A DNA stretch of 64,000 nucleotides from Charina bottae (taxonomy: Eukaryota > Chordata > Lepidosauria > Squamata > Charinaidae), in NCBI GenBank assembly GCA_023362775.1, contig JALMGJ010000002.1, positions 63,875,914 through 63,939,913 of the forward strand. Reading direction: 5' to 3'. The translations under genes were made by a program, and so were the position numbers. A model generated the notes under the pieces. The model saw nothing but the letters and a program-made list of their open reading frames with translations. It made no database searches and had not been told where the DNA came from. This document shows, piece by piece, positions 20,556 to 60,915 of the stretch (positions are counted from its first letter, which is position 1; each line of letters starts with the position of its first letter).

Positions 20556-22727
20556 TCACCTCCAGAATACCATCCATCTTGCCCTTGGTCGGCCCCTCTT
20601 CCTTTTGCCTTCCACTTTTCCTAGCATCAGCTTCTTCTCCAGGGTATCCTGTCTTCTCATTATGTGGCCAAAGTACTTCAGTTTTGCCTTTAATATCATT
20701 CCCTCAAGTGAGCAGTCTGGCTTTATTTCCTGGAGTATGGACTGGTTTGATCTTCTTGCAGTCCAAGGCACTCTCAGAATTTTCCTCCAACACCACAGTT
20801 CAAAAGCATCGATCTTCCTTCGCTCAGCCTTCCTTATGGTCCAGCTCTCGCAGCCATAGGTTACTACAGGGAATACCATTGCTTTAACTATGCGGACCTT
20901 TGTTGTCAGTGTGATGTCTCTGCTCTTAACTATTTTATCAAGATTTGCCATTGCTCTCCTCCCAAGAAGTAGACGTCTTCTGATTTCCTGGCTGCAGTCA
21001 GCGTCTGCAGTAATCTTTGCGCCTAGAAATACAAAGTCTGTCACTGCCTCCACTTTTTCTCCCTCTATTTGCCAGTCATCAATCAAGCTCGTTGCCATAA
21101 TCTTGGTTTTTTTGAGGTTTAACTGCAACCCAGCTTTTGCACTTTCTTCTTTCACCTTCGTTATAAGGTTCCTCAACTCCTCCTCGCTTTCAGCCATCAA
21201 AGTGGTATCATCTGCATATCTGAGATTGTTAATGTTTCTTCCAGCAATTTTAACTCCAGCCTTGGATTCCTCAAGCCCAGCATGTCGCATGATGTGTTCT
21301 GCGTACAGGTTGAATAGGTAGGGTGAGAGTATACAACCCTGCCGTACTCCTTTCCCAATCTTAAACCAGTCCGTTGTTCCGTGCTCTGTTCTTACCGTTG
21401 CTACTTGGTCGTTATACAGATTCCTCAGGAGGCAGACAAGATGACTTGGTATCCCCATACCACCAAGAACTTGCCACAATTTGTTATGATCCACACAGTC
21501 AAAGGCTTTAGAATAGTCAATAAAACAGAAATAGATGTTTTTCTGAAATTCCCTGGCTTTCTCCATTATACAGCGGATATTGGCAATTTGGTCTCTAGTT
21601 CCTCTGCCTTTTCTAAACCCAGCTTGTACATCTGGCAATTCTCGCTCCATGAATTGCTGGAGTCTACCTTGCAAGATCTTGAGCATTACCTTACTGGCAT
21701 GTGAAATAAGTGCCACTGTTCGATAGTTTGAACATTCTTTAGTGCTTCCCTTTTTTGGTATGGGGATATAAGTTGATTTTTTCCAATCTGATGGCCATTC
21801 TTGTGTTTTCCAAATTTGCTGGCATATGGCATGCATCACCTTGACAGCATCATCTTGCAAGATTTTAAACAGTTCAGCTGGGATACCGTCGTCTCCTGCT
21901 GCCTTGTTATTAGCAATGCTTCTTAAGGCCCATTCAACCTCACTCTTCAGGATGTCTGGCTCTAACTCACTGACCACACCGTCAAAGCTATCTCCAATAT
22001 TATTATCCTTCCTATACAGATCTTCTGTATATTCTTGCCACCTTTTCTTGATCTCTTCTGCTTCTGTTAGGTCCTTGCCATCTTTGTTTTTGATCATACC
22101 CATTTTTGCCTGGAATTTACCTCCGATGTTTCTAATTTTCTGGAAGAGGTCTCTTGTCCTTCCTATTCTATTGTCTTCTTCCACTTCCGCACATTGCTTG
22201 TTTAAAAATAATTCCTTATCTCTTCTGGCTAACCTCTGGAATTTTGCATTTAATTGGGCATATCTCCCCCTATCACTGTTGCCTTTTGCTTTCCTTCTTT
22301 CTTGGGCTACTTCCAGTGTTTCAGCAGACAGCCATCTTGCCTTCTTGGTTTTCTTTTTCTTTGGGACGTTTTTTGTTGCCTCCTCCTGAACAATGTTGCG
22401 AACTTCTGTCCATAGTTCTTCTGGGACCCTATCTACTAAATCTAGTCCCTTAAATCTATTCTTCACCTCCACTGCATATTCCTTAGGAATATTAGTGAGC
22501 TCATATCTAACTGATCTGTGGGTCTTCCCTATTCTCTTTAGTCTGATTCTAAATTTTGCAATAAGAAGTTCGTGATCTGAACTACAGTCAGCTCCAGGTC
22601 TTGTTTTTACCGACTGTATAGATGTCCGCCACCTTTGGCGGACATCTATACAGGAGATCGTTACCTTGTCGTGGTGCTGGAGCTTGAGCACCTCAATGAA
22701 ACCATGAGCTAAACCATGAAGGGACAC
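20556..22727 (-). pseudogene. BovB ORF, N-terminally lost, with 4-bp deletion near the end
   Basis: From QRWRTSIQS to RPRARWM the frame matches copy 1 with about nine amino-acid changes in ~700 residues. The reverse-transcriptase motifs (FIDYSKAFD, YADD) are intact. The endonuclease N-terminal 280 residues are gone; the first ~45 codons of the open frame come from the inverted 5' UTR and the junction. Loss of one CATC unit near 20573 shifts the frame after ARWM and removes the normal C-terminus. Nonfunctional. Confidence 0.9.
22614..22653. repeat. 18-bp perfect inverted repeat at the BovB inversion junction
   Basis: Arms 22614-22631 and 22636-22653 (CTGTATAGATGTCCGCCA and its complement) enclose CCTT. 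The left arm is normal BovB sequence, also present in copy 1 near 6113. The right arm is not present there in copy 1. Confidence 0.95.
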
Positions 22728-22836
22728 CCAAGACGGGAAGGTCGTGGCAGAGAGGTCAGACTAAATACGATCCCTGAGGAAGGTAATGGCAACCCACCCC
22801 AGTATTCTTGCCATGAAAACTAAATGGATCAGTACA

Positions 22837-22848
22837 ACTTTGAGGGTT
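22837..22848. repeat. Target duplication, 5' side of BovB copy 2
   Basis: This is the exact second copy of ACTTTGAGGGTT. Confidence 0.92.
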
Positions 22849-22933
22849 ACACACAGATAAATCTTAGGATGTTTTCTTTTTGCCTAATCCCGATGAAACA
22901 TGTACACAGCAAAAGAAAAGATGAGAAATAGAT

Positions 22934-22939
22934 TTTATT
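22934..22939 (-). promoter_or_regulatory. Candidate SSUH2 polyadenylation signal
   Basis: AATAAA on the minus strand lies about 790 nt past the SSUH2 stop. It is the first canonical hexamer I found there; variant signals such as GATAAA lie closer. Use is unproven. Confidence 0.25.
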
Positions 22940-23083
22940 ATACATTTGTGTTTTCCATATAAAAATATACTGTATATCCAGTGTAATACACTCTACTAAC
23001 ACAAGTGTTTTATCTCAAGCTTGTAATTTAGTACATTACTATATCTTTGAAGAACTAGATTCATGCTACATATTTCTCTATAC

Positions 23084-23205
23084 CAGTGTTTCTCAACCTT
23101 GGCACCTGAAGATGCATGGACTTCTATTCCCAGAATCTCCCAGCCTGGGGAATTCTGGGAGTTGAAGTCCACACATCTTCAGGCTGCCACGGTTGAGAAA
23201 CACTG
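23084..23205. mobile_element. hAT-type miniature element
   Basis: A 122-bp near-palindrome begins CAGTGTTTCTCAACCTTGG and ends GGTTGAGAAACACTG. It is flanked by the perfect 8-bp duplication CTCTATAC. The related element at 36053-36150 has the same termini. It lies in the presumed 3' UTR of SSUH2. Confidence 0.88.
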
Positions 23206-23725
23206 CTCTATACAGTGCACATGCAACAATTTTCTAACAACGAAGGGGCTGGGAACTGAACAGAGCTTTTGCCTCTCCTTTAACCAAAATCAAATGCAAA
23301 ACAATCCAAATTTTAAAGAAAATAGCATCGATTCATGTATAATACCTTGCTTTTCCAGAGGTTTCTAGAATTATTCCTGTTTCCATCATCTCACACCTCC
23401 TATGGAATTAGTAGTGACTGCCCTGCGACACAGGAGACTTACTAGAGAATTGACATGCAGTTTATGCTCCAAGGTACTTTTTCAGAAAACGTATATTAGA
23501 CACATATATTTAGAGATACATATTTAGATACATATTTTTAAACGGTAGTAGAAATAGGATTTAGGAGATTCTTCTTCAGCTTCCTAATCCGGAGAAGCAG
23601 GATAACAAAGGTTACCCTGTTTATCACAGCATTAAGCAGGGAACCCATATCATCCCACTCTGTAGATAATTTAGACATAAAAATAGCTTGTTTTATGTAA
23701 GGAATCCTTGCACAGCATTCCACTG

Positions 23726-54247
<30,522 letters not shown>

Positions 54248-54554
54248 CTGATAAGATAAAACAGATAGATGCTATCTTTACTGTATGGAGGCTACAATCC
54301 AATGTAAGATTAAGTACATTTAAATCCATTGCAATCGATTAACCTAACATTTTAGAAGTGTATCTTTGAATTAGTTTTATTCCCATCAGACATTCCTATC
54401 AAATTTCATATCTATTGTGGCTGATCCATAGAACTGCATTTATTTTAATACATTATTACATTCTTTTATTGTCTTGAGAGTATAGATGTGGGACCAGCAA
54501 TAAAATCTCGCAATCTATTCAGCAGGCTTATATCATTTTAGCCTGGATATGGGA

Positions 54555-54790
54555 CTTGGTGTAGTGGTTAAGGCTTGGTGTAGTGGTTAAGGCACCAGAC
54601 TAGAATCCGGGAGACCAGGAGTTCTAATCCTGCCTTAGGCATGAAGCCAGCTGTGAGACCTTGGGCCAGCCCCACCTTCTCAGCTCTAGGAAGGAGGCAA
54701 TGGCAAACCACTTCTGAAATCTTACCAAGAAAACTGCAGGGACTTGTCCAGCCAGTCGCCAGGAGTCAAGACTGACTCAAAGGCACAGCC
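54555..54790 (+). mobile_element. tRNA-derived SINE with duplicated A-box head
   Basis: The head GGCTTGGTGTAGTGGTTAAG occurs twice in tandem (~54560-54597). A B-box-like AGTTCTAATCCTG, a GCCAGCTGTGAGACC body and the tail AGTCAAGACTGACTCAAAGG follow. Same family as 40605-40796. Confidence 0.85.
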
Positions 54791-57700
54791 CCCCCCCCCC
54801 CAAAGTGGGGGACTATTAGGCTCAAAGTATGGATGTATATTTATTGTTAGTGATTCTCAGAAAAGCTTGCCTGGAATTTTCCTGTCTTTGAGTACAACAC
54901 ATGTTGACTGGGGAGGGAAGGGGGAAGGTTCATTTGTTGCTCTGTCTCAGGCAGCAAAATGATTTGTGCCAGCTGTCATTTATATTGCTTTCTCCTTTTC
55001 CCACTTCCCAATTACTTGCCAGGCTGTTGCCATCAGCCACTGAAGAGAAGAAGAGAGAAATAAAGGCAGAAACAAAAGAGTGGATAAATCCCCTCATTTC
55101 TGTGCTGTTTATATCTTTTCTTGCAAATATAGATCTGAGAGAGATTTCTGATAACAGGTAGAATCAGAGATTGATTATAGATGGAAAATCTGTCTCTGCT
55201 GAATATATTTCACAAAGAATTCATCACAAGTTCCAACCTGGATTAAAAGGCGACAAGTTAAACCATTTCCTTTTATTGCATCACATCAATTACAACCATT
55301 AAAAATATTTCACAAATGGTATATTCCCACTTCATTTAGAATCAAGGGAACCACTCCAATATTATATTAAATTTTTATATCAAATATTGACAGACTTTCT
55401 TGAAAGCCTTTTTTAAAAATAGGAAAAGAATTTGTGATCTAAATTTGATGAATCAGCTGGGAAGTCGTTATGGCATAAAATTCTCTCCACATCCATTTCA
55501 GTGAGTCATCTTGAATTGGCCATAAAAATAATTCATAGATGGTACTATACTGCACAAAATTACATTTTATTGATCAAAACTTTTCTTGATTGTATTGCAA
55601 GAGTTACAAGCAAACTGATACATATTTCAGTCTCTCCTAGCCCTTCTAGATATTCATTTGGGTTAAAAGGTTTTAAGGAAATTGGAAAAAAGTACTTAAC
55701 AATCGTTAGTAATTAATCTTCCTACAGGTATGATTCCCATGTTTCTCCAAACTTATAAATCAGTGCAACAGAAGAGACTGAATCAGTATTTTTTCTGTTA
55801 GCTCCCAGATTTATGACTGGAAAATACTGCAATATTTTCTTTGGATCAATGGCATTTTACAATGGGAAATTGTATTTGCTGCAAAAATAACACAATAACA
55901 AAGAGTCTTGAAGAATTCTTCCATTAAGAATTGTTTTATTCAGTTTTTCACTCCAATTTAGCTATACTATTAGAATATTTTCTAAAAGATTATGTTCAGC
56001 TACAGAATTTTTCAGGGATAGAACTACTGAATGGAGAAGTTTAACATGTTTAATTTCTTCTTAAAATTACATCCGTAATTGCATAACTCTGTTTATATGC
56101 TCCCAAGTGTTGTATGTGTGAATTTCTTTTCTGTTGATGTTTTATTTTCCCCTCCTCATTTTAATCATTTTAAAAACTATTCTGTTTCTAGTTCACTTTT
56201 TTTAGAAATATAGAAAAAAAACAACCGGTAAGGTGACTCACTTGGGAGAGAAAAGTAAGAGGAGAAGAGGATGAAATTTCACCTGCAGGTGATACCTGAG
56301 GATCAGAAGAAAATGGCCCTGTTTGGTCATTTTCTGCTTCTTCCTCTTTCTATTAGGGGAGGGAAAACAAGCCTTATTGACTGGCAGGTCTTACAGTGCC
56401 TGCCTTTTCCTTTTAGGGATAATTCCCTCCTCCCTAGCCCCATTCTTTTTCTTTGCTTTCCTGGATGTTTGGACTCATGGATGCTTTCACAGGTTGCTTG
56501 TTTGTTTTTTCTGTTGCTCTATAGGTCCATTGAAACTTGGTAGCAAGGAAGAACTGATACCTTAGCTTCATAGAAGCAAAATAGCATTCGATGAAATTTT
56601 GTAGCTTCATTCCAATATGTCCAGGTTGCTACTTAAAGATTTAGGAAAAAAAGAAGAAGGGAAGGGAAGCTTTGTAGTACTGTGGGAAAGAGTGGGAAAG
56701 CAAGGAGAACATGCATCAATTGCCAGACCAGAAATTCACTGGAAGATGTAAGAGCTGAATGGATTAATGAGCTTCTAAAGGGGGTGGGAAAACATAGGGC
56801 AAGGACAGTCCATTGACTTAAAAGACCATTGTTGGATCAACTGCAATTTAATAATTTAAAAAAGCAGCTGCTGGCCAGGGAGAACATAGGGATCCAGCAA
56901 CACAGGATGAAATGGCTGCACACTGCAGCATCTGGCCATTATGGGGGTGGGGGTGTGCCAATCTCTGTAGCCAATCAGGCATTGCTGGGGCATTACTGGG
57001 GCTATCATTAGATTGGAAGGGAGAACCATAAACCATCTGTTTGGAAGGCTTAAGACCTATTCATTTAAGATGGGCTGGAAGTAGGTAGAAGATTACATCA
57101 TCCATTCCTACACTGAAGGAGCAGTGAATGGCCCATACTGGGACAAGCAGAAAAGGTAGATCTGCCCTCCGTCTCTTTCTCCAGGATTCATATGAGATAG
57201 CTGGGAACAGACTCTTTTGTTTCAGGGTGAAAGAGAGATTCCCTGAATCTCAGGAAGGGGGATTCTGCCAACATTCAAATCCTGAAGGAGAGCACATATG
57301 GAGACCACATACGCTTTGTCTATCATTTATTCATGTTTTGCTCCTTTTTGAGGGACAATGTTTAAAGGGAATGTTCTTCTGCATTTTTTAATCTCCCTGA
57401 AGATGAGAAAACCTGGTCTGCATAGGGACTGCCCTATTTTGTTTCATAATGGTTAGCACAAGATCTATGAACTCTATTAGAAAGGCTTACAGGGTTATTT
57501 TATTGAAATGTTCCTTAACAGACATAAATAGTAAGCAAGATATACAGTATGTATTTATAATCCCACCTTTCAGATTATTCATAATTTATCAAAGTTAACT
57601 TTATGGAAAATTTCTAAGATGGATGGGTTATAGACATGCCTACTTATAATGATGGGGGGGGGTTAGTACTGTGTTACATTTGATGAACTGTTCATGGGAG

Positions 57701-57849
57701 TCAAGATTCATGCATCATGTTCAAGGTGTGAAGAAGTTTTTCAAGTTTTGTTCTCTAATGTCTGGGCTGCTTCCTTGTGCTATCTACCTGGGATTTTTTT
57801 TTTGTGGGGGAGGGGGCAGGATATCAATAGGTGAATTCAGAGTAATAGA
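54791..57849. other. Unclassified sequence upstream of the SSUH2 exons
   Basis: Probably SSUH2 intron. It holds short homopolymer runs only. No conserved exon and no recognised transposon were seen. Confidence 0.5.
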
Positions 57850-57884
57850 GTGCAGCAGCAGCTGTTGAACCCGGTGTATTCCCC

Positions 57885-58340
57885 TGTGGACCCAGATAGA
57901 ACCCCCTGCAACCTATGGTGATCCCTCGCCGAACTTTTACTATCACCTATTATTACCTTGGAAGCGGCTGGCCTCCCTGGAGGAGTGAGAGTGTGTAGCC
58001 ATCAGCAGAGCATTGTGAAGCTCTGGAGACGGGGGCGGAGCCCAACGTCAGTAGAATCCGCGTAACAGACGGCAGCAGCAGACGGCAGTAGACTTTGTGT
58101 TTTTTGGGGGCCTTGCTGTGGACCTGGGTGGAACCCTTGTAAATTGTGGTGACTCCCCGGTGAATTCCTGTTACCTCGGTGTCGGCTGACCCTCCCGGAA
58201 GCGTGGTGGTGGGGCGAGTGTGGTTGACGGCGACAGAGCATCTGGAGCCAAATCTGCGGAGACGAGGGCGAAGTGCGGAGGGCCTGAAGAACGACAGTGG
58301 ACTCCGCATTTCTTTGATTACACTGTGACTTTGAAAGATC
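57885..58340 (+). repeat. Two ~232-bp tandem units in L2 5' region
   Basis: TGTGGACCCAGATAGAACCC (57885) and TGTGGACCTGGGTGGAACCC (58117) start homologous units. Both continue through TGGTGA and GCATC/GCATT and a GGAGACG(A/G)GGGCG block. Confidence 0.65.
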
Positions 58341-58876
58341 GTGGCAGACTCCAATGGACCCCCTGTAGTCCTGGATGGGTGTTGGCAAACCTTGTGGACC
58401 CTGGCTTCCTCCCTGGTGGTCGTGAAAGATCTTATCCCCTTAGGGGGAAGTTTACGACGGGCCTGGAGTGGAGCTATAGACTTTGGGGAGACTACGGATC
58501 CTCGTAGTAAGACCAGCTCTGTGAGCGATAAGCTCTGATATTAGGAATAGGACTCTATGGTGAGGTGGCCCTCAAGATTTTTACCATCTTAAAATCCTAG
58601 ATTATAACATATTTTAATAAGATAATGAGGAAGGAGCCTAGGATTGGAAAACATCTTCCATTTCCCCCATCCGTTAGAGGTGGCAGAGATTTGGGGTCCC
58701 CTTGGTATGAAAGTGGTATTCCTCTGGGGTGTGAGAGAACCGGGGGGGAGGCTGGAGTTGGGTGATTGTATATAAGAGTGCCCGCCCCTGAGTGAGAGAC
58801 AGGTGGGGGGCAGGAGTGGATGGTACCCCCTCCAGTGAGAGAGGCTGAGGGGGGGTGCAGTAAGTGTGGAGTGAGT

Positions 58877-58884
58877 GGTTAGGG
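58877..58884. repeat. 8-bp target duplication, left side of hAT-B
   Basis: GGTTAGGG is repeated exactly at 60824-60831. Confidence 0.9.
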
Positions 58885-60445
58885 TAGGCTGACCATATTT
58901 CCTTCAGACAAAAACGGGACATTTGGGATGGCAAAACAGGACAGGGTCTTATGCCACCATGCCGGCCTCCAAACCCCGCCCCCCAGTCCACGCAATTGGC
59001 TCCCACCTGTAAACCCTGCCCCCACCCCACACGATTGGCTCCTGCCTGCAAACCCCGCCTCCATCAGCGTGATTGGCTCGGATTTTAATTTTTTTTATTT
59101 TTAAAGGGTTTTTTTTTTCTTCTAGCAGTAAATGGTGCGGCAGAGCTGGTGTGTTTGGGGGAGGCCGGAGTACACACACTGTGCACACAGCACTGTCATC
59201 GGCTGTGGAACAAGGGGTGGGGATGGAGGGGATGGAGGCCCACCACTGCCCCATCCCCCTCGGGCTTGGCCGAGGGAAGGAGGAGAGTCGCTGCTGCTGC
59301 CACTGCCGCAGAGCAGGAGAAGCAGGAGGAGCCGGCTGCGCTCGGCTGCTTCAACCACACCACTCCGCCCCTTGCTGCCTGCTGAAGTTCCCCAGGGTGG
59401 CCGGCTCCTGCTTCTCCTGCTCGGCAGCCCGACAACTCTCCTCCCTCGGCCAAGCCCGATCAGATGCACATACACACATTTTTCTTCTTATATATCTTTT
59501 TTTTCCCGCCCCCCCCCCTATGTTTGTATTTTTATTTTTATAGTTTATTAATCTCTACTTAATATTATATTCTTTTTGAATATATATAGAAGAAAGAAGA
59601 AAAATGTAAATCAAGTATTTACACAATTTTTTGTTAAGAAAACTGGAGGTATTTTAATGAAATGTACGTATGTATTGTATGGTAAAGATGTATACGTCAA
59701 AAACTGAATTTGAAATAAATACTTAATAAATCAGTAATATAACATAAGAGAAGAAAAAGAAAATAGTGATAAGGTTAGAAATAGATATATATAAATAAAG
59801 TAGTTAGAAAGGGTTAGAGGAAGAAGAAGGGAAGAGGGTAACAGGGAAAATAATTTAGAATAAAGATATGTTATATGAAATATATGAGATAATGAATATT
59901 ATAAATCAAATGTAAATATGTATACATAAATGTAGTTATTGTTATGTGTAGCGGCAACAACTCTTCTCCCTCGGCCAACCCCGATCAGATACACACACAC
60001 ACACACTCACACACTCACAGGACAGACTGCCCTCGGCAGGAGCCGGCCGCGCTGAGGGGCTTCAGCCACACCACTCCGCCCCTCGCCACCCGCTGAAGCC
60101 CCCTAGCATGGTCAGCTCCTGCCAGGGCAGTCTGTCCTGTGAGTATGTGTGTGCATGAGAGAAGCAGGAGCGGCCACCCTGGGGAGCTTCAGCGGGCAGC
60201 AAGGGGCGGAGTGGTGTGGCTGAAGCAGCCGAGCGCAGCTGGCTTCTCCTGCTCAGCGGCCCGCCAACTCTCCTCCCTCGGCCAACCCCGATCAGATGCG
60301 CACACATACACACACACGCACCCCATACACTCTTTCTCCAGCCTCCCCATGACCAAATGCACCCGGACCTGTTGCAGGGAGGCTGGAGAAAGAGGGTGTG
60401 GGGTGCGTGTGTGCGCGATTACGCTGAGCAAGTAATCTGCGCGCG

Positions 60446-60476
<31 letters not shown>

Positions 60477-60823
60477 GCACCCTCTTTCCACAACCTTCCC
60501 GTGCCTGCTTTCTCTGGCCTCACCACTGCTGGGCAGACAATCTCAGGATCAGGTAAGGAGGCAGGAACCTGGACTGTGGTACTGCTTCTGCTGCTGGGAT
60601 CGCACGTGGCAACTGGGCTTCCAGTTGCCGCGCTGATAGGGCCTCTTCCGGGCTGCCTCCAATGGCAAGTCTGGCTCCAGTCCTCCTTCCTGTCTTCCTG
60701 TCCTCCTTCCCGCCGGGTTTAAAAAAGGGACAAAATTGAGATTTTGATCAAAACGACGGGACGGTTGAAAAATGCTAAAATAACGGGACTGTCCCGTTCA
60801 AAACGGGACGTATGGTCACCCTA
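58885..60823. mobile_element. hAT-B: GC-rich composite hAT element inside L2
   Basis: The ends TAGGCTGACCATA and TATGGTCACCCTA are 13-bp inverted repeats with one mismatch, bracketed by an exact 8-bp duplication. Subterminal AACGGGAC/GTCCCGTT blocks are present. The 1939-bp interior has no transposase. It holds three GC-box/CCAAT units in minus orientation (58965-59072), CpG-rich modules repeated in direct and inverted orientation (CTCCCTCGGCCAA at about 59439, 59965 and 60273; CCACACCACTCCGCCCC at about 59353 and 60067 and its complement near 60200), an AT-rich block (59500-59950) and (CA)n tracts. Confidence 0.85.
58965..59072 (-). repeat. GC-box/CCAAT tandem units in hAT-B
   Basis: On the minus strand three ~39-bp units contain GGCGGGGTTTG or GGCAGGGTTTA followed by GGAGCCAAT. 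They align with the 38-bp units of hAT-A (GGGGCGGGGTTTGCGGG ... GGAGCCAATC). Confidence 0.82.
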
Positions 60824-60831
60824 GGTTAGGG
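60824..60831. repeat. 8-bp target duplication, right side of hAT-B
   Basis: GGTTAGGG is the exact copy of 58877-58884. Confidence 0.9.
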
Positions 60832-60915
60832 GGCAGTTGGGTTCTACCAGTGTCGAGAGCAAAAGCTGGTGCGCTGGTGGTCCTACTGCCCTCTGAGGCT
60901 GAGTGGGTATAGGAG

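Larger units (their letters stand above)
20447..22836 (-). mobile_element. RTE-BovB copy 2 with inverted 5' segment
   Basis: The body (20447 to about 22639) is minus-strand and corresponds to BovB from within the endonuclease to the 3' end. The last ~183 bp (22654-22836) are BovB 5' UTR in plus orientation. Both lie inside one perfect 12-bp target duplication, so this is one insertion. About 850 bp of the element between the two parts is missing. This matches twin-primed reverse transcription. An 18-bp perfect hairpin marks the junction. Confidence 0.92.

Noticed and set aside
56230..56300. Possible SSUH2 5' exon on the minus strand (CCTCAG ... GTGAGT)
   Set aside because: The splice-like ends enclose VSPAGEISSSSPLTFLSQ, which I cannot match to SSUH2, and the phase needed to join 54247 is not shown.
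57953..58507. Open frames on both strands in the L2 5' region
   Set aside because: They mirror each other over the tandem 232-bp units and have no recognisable ORF1 motif.
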